NCBI GenBank assembly: GCA_033239525.1
Contig: BSYO01000004.1
Location: 7,159,410 to 7,223,409, forward strand
DNA: 64,000 nucleotides
Reading direction: 5' to 3'
DNA from: Nepenthes gracilis
Lineage: Eukaryota; Streptophyta; Magnoliopsida; Caryophyllales; Nepenthaceae
In this document: in pieces, positions 46,617-58,726 of the stretch
Position numbering within the stretch: the first letter of the stretch is position 1
Layout of the letters: every line of letters starts with the position of its first letter
Translations under genes and position numbers: made by a program
Notes under the pieces: generated by a model
Seen by the model: the letters and a program-made list of their open reading frames with translations, nothing else
Told to the model about the DNA's origin: nothing
Databases searched by the model: none

Positions 46617-49260
46617 ATTTGTCTTTTAATATCAAAGAAAAATCGCAAATGGCCACCGATGAATTCCACCACTCTATTGGATCTTCCTAATCTTCAGAAC
46701 AGGTGCCTATTGATCGTGTCAAATTATTATAGACAGAAAATTTTTTTCATTTTTCATTTTTTTTTTTGAAAGTGGTTGATGTAACATATAAGATGTATTG
46801 TCAATTGATTTCTCTCTCTGTATAATGTAATGTTTTACGAGGAAGGACTTTTTTTAATGAATTGTTAAATTATTATATTATTTTATAATATTAAATATAA
46901 AATTAAATATTATATATATATATAGTTTTCTTGTCTTAAAAATTTTAGAATCCATTTTTCCTCTATTTAATTCTTTCAAGAGTTACAAAAATTTTACGTG
47001 GAATAAAAAAAATTGATTTTTCTAGAAAGTTAAATGCTTTTTTGTAGAAGAAAAATAGATAATTGAAGATAAGAAACTTTTCTTTTTGTTTGAATTAGAA
47101 ATAAAATTACTCATATATTATTTTAAAAAATTGTCTTATTTATGTATTATGGTTATTAATATTATCGTTTATATAATAAAAATATGGCTAATTTAACAAC
47201 AAAAATACTCTATATGTTGCTTTTCACCCATAGGTGGTTAAACATAGTTATCATGACTGGATAAATAAATAATAGTACGTACAAAAATTATGTAAGTTCT
47301 ATGATAAAAATATTAAGATAAGTAGGATAATCCTAATATATAATAATATATATTATTATATTGATGCGTTCCTACATTCAAATTATTATACAAATTAATA
47401 ACTTTTTTGATTTTTTATGGGGGGGAAAACTCAGGTTGGCCTGATCTTCATATCTCATGACCTAGATCTTATGTAACACAATAAACAAATAAAATGTCAA
47501 AGAATTGATGAAACTCACTATTTGATTTATTCTTTGATATTTAAATTAGAAATTTTTCTGAAATGAAAGAAAAAATAGATGATGCAAAGTATTGTGATTC
47601 ACGAGCAAATGGAATGAAAGTAATGGTAGAGGTCTTGGTTTCAACAATTGCACTCGACGGAGTGCAAATTGTAAGTGCACTCACAATGGAGCGACCATGA
47701 GAAAAGAAGAGAGAGATGGAAACTCTTAGGATCGATTGCTTTGAGAGTAAGGGAGAGGTCTTTCGTTTCGTTTGGATAATCAAGAGCCAGGACTGTTCTC
47801 TTTTTCTTTCTTTCTCATTTTTCTCTTTTCATCAGTTAGTGTGAGGGGTATTTGTAATATTGTAATTAATGTGACTTTGGCGCTAAAGTTGGTGACAATT
47901 ATCTTACCAGGATTCGCTCGACTATTTCGGGAATGGTAAAGATTATCGATGTTAGTTGTCATTTTAGGACGATTGTGTAACAATTGGTAGTCATCGTCAA
48001 ATATTTATCAGATTGTCTAGTCGATGACTATAAGTGTTGCCTGCATGCACATACTGCTACAATCAAATTGTCAACTGTTAGGTTTGAGAGCTCACTGTGT
48101 TGTAATTGACTAGCCTACTTAGGCTGTTTGTTGGACCTACTTAGTGTTTGTCTTTGTCCACTTATCACTAGTTGAGCCACGATTGGACCAGTTGTGGCGC
48201 CTCCTAGGTTTCATGTCTCATAGGATCCTGTTGGGCCTCAATCTCCTTAGAATGCTGACGAATGGGCTGGTGCTGGCTTGACTAACAATGTTATAGGACC
48301 CATTATATATAAATATTTATAAATTATATATATATATATTATATTAAAAAAATATCATTTAAGGTGATTCTAACTAAAAGCTTGATAAATGAATCACCAT
48401 TAAAAAATATAAGCTACTTGTGGATGAAAAATATATATATATACCTATAAGATTTTAAAATGATATGATAATAATTATTTAAAATTATCTAACTCAAATT
48501 AATTCTATACATTATATAATTAAACTCGAATTGATGAACATTTAATAAAAATATTATTTTTTTATGATTAGAATTATTTAAAATTATCTATATGTTTGAA
48601 TGATACTATACTAAATTGAACATAATAAAAAAAATAAATTTATATGATTATTTAATGATACATAATATTTTATACAATTTTTTAAAATAATTCTGAGAAA
48701 ATATCATACAATATATCTATAAGCTTTTTTTCCCATTTTCTTCACAGATGTGAAAAAAATATGGCTAATATTTTACTATATAGGTGGAGTAATTTAGAAT
48801 TTTTATATTATACATAAATATAATATGAAATAAAATATTATAAATTCTGTAAGTCCTATTATATAAAAAACAATCCTTATTAAAGTTAAGGATAAAATAT
48901 TTAATATTTTAAAACTCCAAATATTTGATATTTTAAAATACATTAAAACTCCAAAAGTTAAGGATAGAATATTTATAACTTTAAAAAAAGATAATATATA
49001 TTCGATATTTTCCATCCGTACATGCAAGATGAGATTCACTTTTAATTTTATCATAGAAATTATTATATTTTAATTTTAATAAAATGAAATTCGCTATCAT
49101 CCTCTTTAAAAAGTGTCAAATAAATTTATCAATTATATTAATTACATAAATATAATAATACCTAAAAATTATTATTTTTGCCAACATGTCACATGGTTAA
49201 GATTTGGACTTTATTGATTCATTCATTCTACATTTAATAATACGATGCAGTCAATATTTA
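46617..49260. other. AT-rich intergenic DNA
   Basis: No supported gene. 46640-46770 has a short open stretch without a recognisable domain. 48050-48290 is less AT-rich and may be an old repeat fragment. Confidence 0.5.
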
Positions 49261-49428
49261 CAAAATAAAAAAAATATTTAGCAGAAAATCAGAATTTCGA
49301 GGATTGCAGGGCGCTTTCGTCTAGGCATGGCTGCCTCGGTTCACCTGGGAGTTTGTCAGAGAGAGAAGAAAGCGAGGCAGAAGTGACTGAGGAAGGATTG
49401 CGATTTTGCTGAGAGAGAATAATCCTCC

Positions 49429-49438
49429 GTATAAATCC
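49429..49438 (+). promoter_or_regulatory. TATA box of the GT14 gene
   Basis: GTATAAATCC is followed about 30 bp on by a CT-rich tract (49455-49478) typical of plant transcription starts. A 5' UTR of about 300 nt probably ends at the donor-like 'caacag|gtatca' near 49776, making a leader intron that reaches to about 50720. Confidence 0.5.
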
Positions 49439-50761
49439 GCCTCTTTCCCCTCCTCCCTTTTCCTCTCTCTCTCTCTCCACTCTGCTGGGGATTTTATACT
49501 CTTCATCGAAAAGAAGAAATAGTTAGACGACCCAGTTCAGAATTTTGTGAAGTATACCGAGAGACCAAGGCAAACTAGAAAGCTGGAAGCGTCTTCTTCG
49601 GCTTGTCTGTTGTAAAATTAGTCTCTCCCTCCCACCTCTCTCTCCGTGATTGGGGTGTGTGTGTGTGTGTGTCTCTAGTGCACCACATATCTCGAGCGCA
49701 ATTGATATTGAAGACTGTGGATCTCCGAATCGCTATTTGACTTCACAAATAGGGCTTCTCAGGACCTGGTCAACAGGTATCACCTCTATAATTTTCATCG
49801 ATTGGTGAAAGATTTCGTTCCGTTCTGTATACAGTTGTTCGATATTGGAGATTTGGTGATGAATTAGAACGTATTGGTCGCCAGTTAATTGAATTCTCTA
49901 TACAGCCAACGCCCGAGGCTGACATTGTGTCTTTTTTGACGGGTTGGTTTGACATTGACAGCATGGGTCTTCTTCGCTGTTTGTTGTGCGTAATAATTGG
50001 TTTTAGCTGTTGGGCAAATGTTTTCCTTTTCAGTAGTTGATGGGCTGTTTTCAGAAATCTCGTTCGGTCTAATTCATTTTTTATTTGTGATTGAGAAAAT
50101 AGAAGCCATCTAGAAATTACACTTCTGAAGGGGCTTTTTTGCTTGCACTTTTAGTTTCAGTATCATGGTTGCGGTCCTTTTTTCGGGGTTTTGCTCGCAA
50201 TTGTGCGTTGCCATTACTGTTGATGAACTTGTGCAGAACATTGGCCGAACAATTAAACGGCTCCCTTGAGCCCTGTGTCCTTAATGAACTAGAAGGAAGA
50301 GCTCTTGATGCTTGCGGTGAGCAACGTACGTTTTTTTATAAATTCAGTTCATATTCTTAAAATTTCTAAGGTGGGATGGGGTTGTTACAATTCTTTTTTT
50401 TTTCCATCGTCAGTTTGTATAAATCACCTCTTACAAGTTAATACCAACTGACTCTTAATAATTACATTAACTTACTATTTTCTTTTTAAATGGTTCGACT
50501 TATGAGTATATAGTTAAGTAAGAATTGTTTATGGAAAGATTAGACGAACGGTTCTCCTAATGGAATTGTCTGTGCTGTACAGGTTCACTTTCTTCCACTA
50601 TCTTCTGTTTGATGGTTCTGTGAGGGCTGTTGAATGTTATTTCTTATGTTAGAGTAAATGTGGACGGAGATTAGAAAGGAAATAGATGATGATGTGATGA
50701 AGCTGTAATGTGTTGAACGAAAGTGAAGGCATCAGATGCCTGGCGGTTAGGCTTGCAAGTC

Positions 50762-53700
50762 ATGCCTGGGCGTAATCACCATCTCCATCCTTCGAAAGGA
50801 CCGGTGTGGATTGTAGCATTCGTTTGCTTGGTGTCTTTGTTACTAATCTGCAGTTATGTATATCCACCCCAGGGTTCTTCTGCATGCTTTCTATTTTCTT
50901 CGAGAGGTTGTGATGCTTTCACCGATTGGATTCCACCTATTACAAGAAGGGAATTTACGGACAAAGAGATAGCATCTCAGGTTGTGATTAGAGAAATTTT
51001 AAATATTCCATATATGCAGTCTGAAAACCCCAAAATCGCTTTCATGTTCTTGACTCCAGGCACACTACCTTTTGAGAAGCTGTGGGAAAAATTCTTTCAT
51101 GTAAGAATGTTTCTTTGTCTTTTACTTCCTGTCTTTCTCTTAATCCATGTTCCTGTCTTTTGCTGGAATTTTATGTGGCTGCCCGAGGGTATGCATTGAT
51201 TTCTTGTTCTTTGAAATTCCTGCGGTGAGATGTTTATTTTCAAAACTTCATATTATTTGCTGTTCACCTAATCGTGAGGTTAATAACACCTGTTCCTTAA
51301 GTTTGGCCAAATTGTAGACTGCAAGCTTGAGGTTCCATTATCCCTAGTACTCAAGTGCTTTTGCCACTGATGTTATTATTCTAGGGGGAAAATCCAAATT
51401 TTTTTATTTACCATTTTTTTTATGAATAAGCTTCCCTTTTTTGTTGCTGGCTTCATGTTTATGGCTACTAAATCTTCTGGGTCTACTTTGGCAGGGCCAT
51501 GAGGGCAAATTCACCATTTATGTACATTCATCTCAGGAAAAAGCCGTACATCATAGCCCATACTTCATTGACAGAGATGTTCGCAGTGATGTGGTCCGAA
51601 TCTATAATAGTGAAGTTCTTTTATGGATTACACTGCATTTATGCTTCTTTTTTATATGGATCTTTGTTCACCTGCTTCTTCATAATTCCTCAGCAGTGCC
51701 TAATCCAGAGGCATCAAATTACATAGGTGAAAATAGAAATGAACCCTAATAAAGTTAACTGAACTAAGGCTACTTTTCCCTATTTCTTGAAACATTTATA
51801 AACTTTAATGTAACAAAGTCCAGATAAAAGGAGTAACTTAAGATCATTTTGGTCACATGAATGATGAATTCCTATTGTTTTTTTTCAAGTCAGTAGTCCT
51901 CTCATTGGTAAATTGAGTGTTGGTATATTGGTGTGGCTTGCAGGTAGTGTGGGGCCAAATCTCAATGGTTGATGCAGAAAAAAGACTGTTGGCTAATGCA
52001 CTGAAGGATCCTGATAACCAGCATTTTATTTTACTTTCTGATAGGTGCCTTATTTGTCAGGCTTTCTCTTGCCTTTTATCTTGCTGGTATCTGACCTCTT
52101 TCTAATTTTCACCCTTAATTGCAGCTGTGTACCATTGCATAATTTTGACTATGTGTACAATTATTTGATCGATACCAATATCAGCTTCATCGACAGGTGT
52201 GTCCAGGGGTCTGAATTGCTTTTAAAGTGAATACTATTTTCAATGTAGAGTTTCATGTTTAATGATCTTTTTACCGTAAAAGTTTATTCCTGTGGTTTGA
52301 TGTGCAAATATTTAGACGACCATTTGACATGTCTTTGGAAGCTTTGATCCGGTGATCTTGAAGTCTAGATATTTTTGTCACATCTAGATGTGGATCTACA
52401 TACGTCGTTCTCCCACTAAATCACTTTTTTTTTTTCCAGCTTTGCAGACCCTGGTCCCCATGGGAATGGCAGGTATTCTGCCCATATGTTACCTGAAATC
52501 GATAAAAAATATTTCCGGAAGGGTGCCCAGGTAAGAGTTCTATATTTCACTAGGGAGGCTAGCTTGTCAACTGGAAAAAGGCTTTGACAGCTTATGTTGC
52601 TATACTAGAAGTTGCCTTTACGAATTTCTTGTATTATACTTCATCTCTCTTTCCTTGTTTGGAAATGTTGTTACTAGCATAATACCTATAATGGATGAAA
52701 ATATTTGTATCGATAGCAGTATTGGTTGCGACTATATTAATATTGAAAATATAGGATAATATGTATTGGTATCACATATACTGAAACAAAAAAAATTTCT
52801 AAGAATAGTAAGCTAATAGGCCGTATTAGTCAATATATTGCGTCGATATGGTAACATATTGCGATATTGTTGCACTTATACAAATCGTCCGATATTTATA
52901 ATATTAGGCAATATTTATATTAGCGATGCCTATATTTGACCTACTATTGTTTTTGACATTGCATCGATGCCCAAACCCATATGAACTTAATACTTTCAAG
53001 TCGATTCTCATATGAAAAAGACATGCTGCAAAAACTTTTGCTCTATATTTGCTGTTGTACAACATTTAATCTCCCTTTACTATTTTGACCAAAACCAAAG
53101 TGAAAAAAGGATAATGATGTTCGTAAGTTATTTATTGAAAAGAACTAAAGTAATCTGTGTGTATATGGACATACAAAACACGAATATGGGACATGACAAT
53201 TCTCCAAAATTTAGGATAGTACACGATAAGGACTTGGTAGCAAACTGTAAAGTAATATATTATGTAGTTAATTAAACTTATTTTCCCCTAATCAAAATAA
53301 AATTGATACACTGCCACTCATTAAAAAGAGTTAAATAATGATGGGAAAAATGCTATTGTGCAATCCTCTACCTGGGTGACAATGATAATTATAATTAGCT
53401 TGCCAAAACTAAAAGAACTTCAGTTCAAACAACATAATCTTAACTGTAATAACAAACATCAAAGAGGTTTGTTATGATTAGAACACATATAATTGTGCTT
53501 ATGAAACTGGATTAATAGCTGAAGGTATTTTTCCCTATCGGCACACATTAAAGTGTTACTTCAGAAAAGTAAAAGGACATTTAATTGTTCAATTCATTGT
53601 GATTTGCAATAAATGAATCCAATAGAAATCCATGATATTAATCGCACCTTAATGTGTGCCTTCAGATCACATAGAAAAGGAAGATGTGAATAGTAGTTAT

Positions 53701-56700
53701 TATGCTGAAGAAGGAAGATGTGATTTACTTTTGGTAGATACTTGTAAAACGAGTGTTGGACATGCATTTTCAAATTTCAGAATATGTTTTAGGAAAATTA
53801 TTGGACAAGATTTGGTGTGTTTGAGATGTATCAGATGGCTGAGGATGACTTAGAGATCTTGGTAGAGGTTTCCATGCTTCATATGAAATAGAGAAGTACT
53901 AATGATTGATGAGAAATTAATAGTCTACCATCTTTCATGTGCACGGAAGTTGTGTATAGAAGCCTGGAATTATTTGAAATGTACGCATTAATATTATTTA
54001 TAAACATTCAGATTCAGAAAAATCTTTTTTCCCCAATTAGCTTAAACCATCTTTGCATTGCATGCGATGGAGATTTGGTCTACGTTTAGTTTCTATTTTT
54101 CCAAAGTTATAATTGAGAAGTGTGCAAAGTATAAATTATGTCAATCTCTTGATTGTGTTCGAAATAAAAAATTAAAATAAATTAAACTGTCTGGGAACCT
54201 TCCATGACATCGATTATTTTGATCATGCTCAATAATATTGCATTTCTCTCCATGTAAAGCTAGATTAATCATTGATTTTCCAAATATTCGATTCATAGAG
54301 CTTATGTATGCATTGTTGTACTGTTGTCTAATGTCTTTTCCTACACGGTGGACATTTTGCAACTAGTTTACCTCTCTAGGGCAAGATTTCAGATGTACAT
54401 ATAAGATGGGTTTTATTGTTGATATATCCCTATGCATTAAGATGAGTTTGTATCTTCTCTAACGTAGTACTGTGCAATCGTGATAGTATTAATTACTGAA
54501 TGTATGGATGCAGTGGTTCACCATGAAGCGGCAGCATGCTCTGATAATCATGGCCGACAGCCTTTACTACTCAAAGTTTCGAAACTATTGTAGGGTGAGC
54601 CTAGCCCACTATTGTATTCTGAACTATATTATCTATTGTACACTTGAATGAAAATATCGGTATTAATATCAGATATATTAAACAATATATTTCGGTATCA
54701 GATATATTGGAAGGAAAAAAATTTCTAAAAATTATAACTGATAAGGCTGTATTGGCCGATGTATTGCCAAAATGGAAACATATCGCAATATTGTCACAGT
54801 ATTGGGGGCTTCGATATTTGCATCAATGATAGTACATTATACAACTCAGTATTTAGTTTCCCATGCCCAGTTTTGTTTGTCCACTTTGAGTTGTTCAGAC
54901 ATATGAGGAATGCATGCAACAATATATTTCGGTTAAGTCTAGCATGTTACCTTATTATGTCGAATCACAGCAACATTGCTAAAAAGGAGCAGATAAGACA
55001 CCTTTGACAAAAATCATATATTTGAGTGATGCATTATAAGGCGATTTCATGGTATAGAATTCATTTCCAAAAGGGATTCTCATTTCTTGTTTCTTTCTTT
55101 TTTCCTTTTGCAGTTCTTTTTGGATATCTCATTTAAGCTACCCTTACCAGATACCTATGTTGTTTATTGTTCCCATTTTAACTGCGCATGTCAACTGTAT
55201 AACTTAGCTCGACTTTCCAACCAAAATTCAACGAGAGGAAACTCACAATTAAGCAGAATGGCTTAATATTAGTTAAATTTGAATTTGCTGTTTTTTGTTG
55301 TATAACCGCATAATACATGCTAATCTCATCATGTGTTGTAACTACATGACCTGATGTTTTTGAAAATTCCAAAGAATTTGTCTCGATTGGAGCCACTATA
55401 CTGATGGAGATACTTTTGCTTTGACAGCCAGGCATGGATGGGCTTAATTGCTATGCTGATGAACATTACATGCCAACCTTCTTCCGTGTAAGAACACAGC
55501 TAACCTTGGTGAACATATTGTTATATCTTATGAACTTATTCTAATTGATTGTATTATCCTTTGTGTGTGTGTGTGTGTGTGTGAAGATGGTTGATCCAAT
55601 GGGGATTGCAAACTGGTCGGTAACACATGTTGATTGGTCTGAACGGAAGTGGCATCCAAAATCCTACAGGGCGAAGGATGTCAGTTATGAGCTTCTGCAT
55701 AAAATCACAGTATGATTTTGCTTTCTTCTCTTAAAGTTTTGGGGTAGATTCAGTATGATTCTGCTTCCTCCTCCCGTTGCTCTGCATGATGTTTCTTATG
55801 TGATTCTTACTACTGAGTATTATGTTGTTGTGCAACCATCAATGCAAATATCTTGACTGATACGATATATATCTGCTAATATGTATTGATATTGGGATCC
55901 TTGGATACCAATATTACCTGATATCGAGATAATATCACAAGGTATTTTCGTATTGGCTTATATTGACGATATATCGGTTAGTACAATCCTGTCAGTTTAT
56001 GATTTTCAGAAAATTTTTTCATCAAATAATGTCTGATACCAATATGTATTGCTCGATACTGATATGACTGTTAACGATACCGATACCAATATTTTCTTCC
56101 ATGTGTGCAACTGCTCAACTATTGATGAGCTAGATAGCAGTTGTAGGTGTTTGTCGCATATCTTCGATACGGCTATAGTAGCAATCATAGCGATCTCCTC
56201 TGGTGCCTAATGGTAAGTCCAAATCCTATTGGAGTGACAGCCAAAAGGAATTAATGTAATTTCTGTAGAGGGTTTGATGCTGAATAAACTTGTGTCCCCT
56301 CCCAACGGAAGAAGTTTCTCTTTAAAAAGTAATTCTTGTCGTATTTACTAAGCTTGAAGAATTCCCTGGTGGCCGGAGTATTCAGGTCCAATACTGTCCT
56401 TTTGAACCTACCTGAGGAAGTCTCAAAGACGAGATTGAGATCCCGGTACTAGCATATTAAAGGAAACAGGGGTATTTATTGTAGGAAAAAAGACGTATGA
56501 AAATTGTATTGAGTCGATAGTAGGGAGAGTGATTACATACATTGGAAGAATAGTTATTTTATCCCGAGAACTAAACCAATAGATAGGTTATATGTAGTGT
56601 TTTAAATCCTCGCTGTGTTTTCTTGATGATTTCATATATGTTCATCCCTTATCTGCTTAAGATTCTGGAATTAGATTTTAAAATCTTTTCTGATCTATCA

Positions 56701-57068
56701 GAAACATCAATGTTTTGTGTTCTTGTTCATTCTTTTGTATTTTCCCATAGCAGTGTACATAATTTGACTATTTTGCTTTATATCTCATTGCAGTCTATTG
56801 ATGAAAGTGTGCATGTAACGAGCGATGGAAGGGTAAGCGCCTTTGTCTACCTGAAATGAATTTCTCCGTAGTTCCAAGTTAGGTCAAATTCTGACCGGCC
56901 CTTTCCCTCATGCTGCTACTAATACTGCCACTATTGCAGCATGAAGTGCAGATAAGGCCTTGCCTTTGGAATGGAGTGAAGCGTCCGTGTTATTTATTTG
57001 CCAGGAAATTCCTCCCGGAAACTCTCGACATATTGATGCAGATTTTTTCAAGTTATACAAACATTTGA
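50762..57068 (+). CDS. GT14-family glycosyltransferase (Core-2/I-branching, DUF266)
   Basis: Ten coding exons join in frame: 50762-51100, 51495-51593 (or 51590), 51944-52044, 52125-52196, 52440-52530, 54514-54594, 55428-55487, 55587-55709, 56794-56832 and 56940-57068, giving about 377 residues. Residues 15-34 form one membrane anchor (type II, Golgi expected). The lumenal part has the plant family's blocks: KIAFMFLTPGTLPFEKLWEK, NQHFILLSDSCVPL, DPGPHGNGRYS, RKGAQWFTMKRQHALI, DEHYMPTF, NWSVTHVDWSERKWHP and CLWNGVKRPCYLFARKF. GT14 enzymes transfer GlcNAc or GlcA; the plant DUF266 branch is linked to wall glycans, but donor and acceptor for this member cannot be read. The start is the first ATG in frame; homology appears to continue upstream to a GTG at 50723. 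Introns 5, 6 and 8 carry MITE-like repeats. Confidence 0.92.
52688..52960 (+). repeat. MITE-like dispersed repeat, copy 2 (intron 5 of GT14)
   Basis: Ordered blocks shared with 11698-11930: 'tggatgaaaatatt', 'aaaaaaaatttctaagaata', 'gtatta..caatatattgc' and 'gcgatgcc'. Confidence 0.6.
53540..53660. mobile_element. Small inverted-repeat (MITE-like) element
   Basis: GGCACACATTAAAGTG (53540-53555) and the reverse complement of 53645-53660 (GGCACACATTAAGGTG) match at 15 of 16 positions and bound 121 bp without coding potential. I could not define a clear target duplication. It lies in intron 5 of the GT14 gene. Confidence 0.5.
54645..54833 (+). repeat. MITE-like dispersed repeat, copy 3 (intron 6 of GT14)
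   Basis: 'aatgaaaatatcggtatt', 'aaaaaaatttctaaaaatta' and 'cgatatttgcatcaatga' are in the same order as in the other copies. Confidence 0.6.
55562..55584. repeat. (GT)n microsatellite at a splice acceptor
   Basis: About 11 GT units abut the intron 7 acceptor (gtgaag|ATGGTT at 55587), where a pyrimidine tract would normally lie. Confidence 0.85.
55838..56108 (-). repeat. MITE-like dispersed repeat, copy 4 (intron 8 of GT14)
   Basis: Reverse orientation: ends 'cgataccaatattttcttcca' and starts 'atcaatgcaaatatc', matching the other copies' termini inverted. Confidence 0.6.
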
Positions 57069-58295
57069 GCCGGATTTTTCACCATGTGGATTCTTTGATC
57101 AATTCAACCGGCGCTGTATATGGGTTTTCTCTGGAGATCTGAACGCTTGCAGATAACATTGCCGTGACAACCATGGCAGTTAGAAGGAAGTGCATGATGA
57201 TCACTGCTTAAGGAGATTGATTATATGCAGCTTTGGCAACTTTAATCTTCTGTTGGTGGAAACGAAGATTGTTATTATTTCATTTGGATTATTTAGTACC
57301 AACATAATTATTTTTGGAAGTCTAGTGTACAATTCTAGTTGAAATGATCTAGGCTGATTCAAATTTTGTAGAGGCAAATTCAAAGATTAAAAAGAATGCT
57401 GTGGTTATATGTCCTAACATAATGGTAATTATGTGGGGAAAATAATTTTTCTTACATTTCAAGTTATGCATTATAATGAATAAATTATCAAAAATATTTT
57501 CATTTTTGATATTATGTTTAACTACTCTTTTGATAATTTCAAATTGACTAAATCAAGCTAAATTAAATTATTAATAAGGGTTTGATATATGCATGGTTTG
57601 GTATGGTTTGATTTTTTTCGTCAGACTGTAATTTTGATTTGGTCAGTGTAAGAACTCAAATTGAACCAAGCTAAATCATATCTATTTCACAGATAGATTT
57701 TTTTATTACAAATTTAAAATGTCTTCATCATATCTATTTTTAATATACTTTTAAATTAATTTTTAATATAAGAGGTTGAATTTTTAATTTTTTATTAAGA
57801 TATTATTTGTTATAAATAAAGATTATATTTTAAGTAAATTCTTATATTATGTTATATTATATATATATAGTTGTTAATATGTTAATATTATTATTTATTT
57901 ATTTAATTTTTTATATATAAATAATTATAAAACTAATAAGTTTAGTATTATAAATTATATAAATTGTTTAAACTAAACCAACCCGTGAATTAACAATTTG
58001 GGTGATTTGGCTAATTTGAAAGTTTGGCTAAAAATGTAAATGCTAATATGCAATTTGGTTACAGATTATCCTCTAAGATATACTAAACTAATCTATATTT
58101 ATCGTTAGTGATTAAAATGTGTCACTAAAAGTTATTTAATAAATAAATAGCTAAAAATTCTTTGGCGTAAAATTATTATAATAACTAAGAAGGAGATGAT
58201 CAATGGAGATGATTTTACTTACCAGAAAAAGGCCTTATAATCACGCTAATAAGGAAAAATAATTTGTTTAAACAGTTCGAGCAAGTTATAGAACA
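57069..58295. other. Intergenic AT-rich DNA
   Basis: The 3' UTR of the GT14 gene probably covers the first few hundred bases. Nothing else is recognised. Confidence 0.5.
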
Positions 58296-58302
58296 ATGGC
58301 GG

Positions 58303-58461
58303 CAAAACCCCAAATCTCCGCGTCTACTCCTTACTGTACGCAGTCGTCACCCACACCATCGTTGTTCTCGGATTTCATAAGCAAAACCCCAGATCTCCAG
58401 GGTATGCTTCTGTCTCTGCATCCATCACGCAGACCATCCTAGTTCTCTAATTTCAAAATCC
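58303..58461. repeat. 80-bp tandem duplication upstream of the PPR gene
   Basis: 'aaaaccccaaatctcc' at 58303 and 'aaaaccccagatctcc' at 58383 begin two imperfect copies that also share 'cacaccatcgttgttctc' against 'gcagaccatcctagttctc'. A short ATG frame (58296-58440) spans them but shows no domain. Confidence 0.65.
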
Positions 58462-58726
58462 TAACCGATCTCCATCCGGCATTCATGGTTCCAGTCGATC
58501 TTTTTCCGTCCGGCGCCAAAGGCCCTCTGCCGCTTCCGCTTCCGCTTCTCTCCCGTGCTCATCTCGCACACTTGCTCACTGAATATTAGGTAACCGTTGC
58601 GCTGGATTTTTTATATTCTCCTTATTAGCGGCGTAGTATTTCATGGACCTAGCTAGTGTTCACTGAGATTGCTTCTTTTTCTTCAAACGATGAAATTTCA
58701 TACCAAGTTTCCCTTTCTTAAAATCA

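Noticed and set aside
46640..46770. Short open stretch just after element 2
   Set aside because: Only about 35 codons read cleanly, and no family is recognised; it may be a chance frame next to the insertion.
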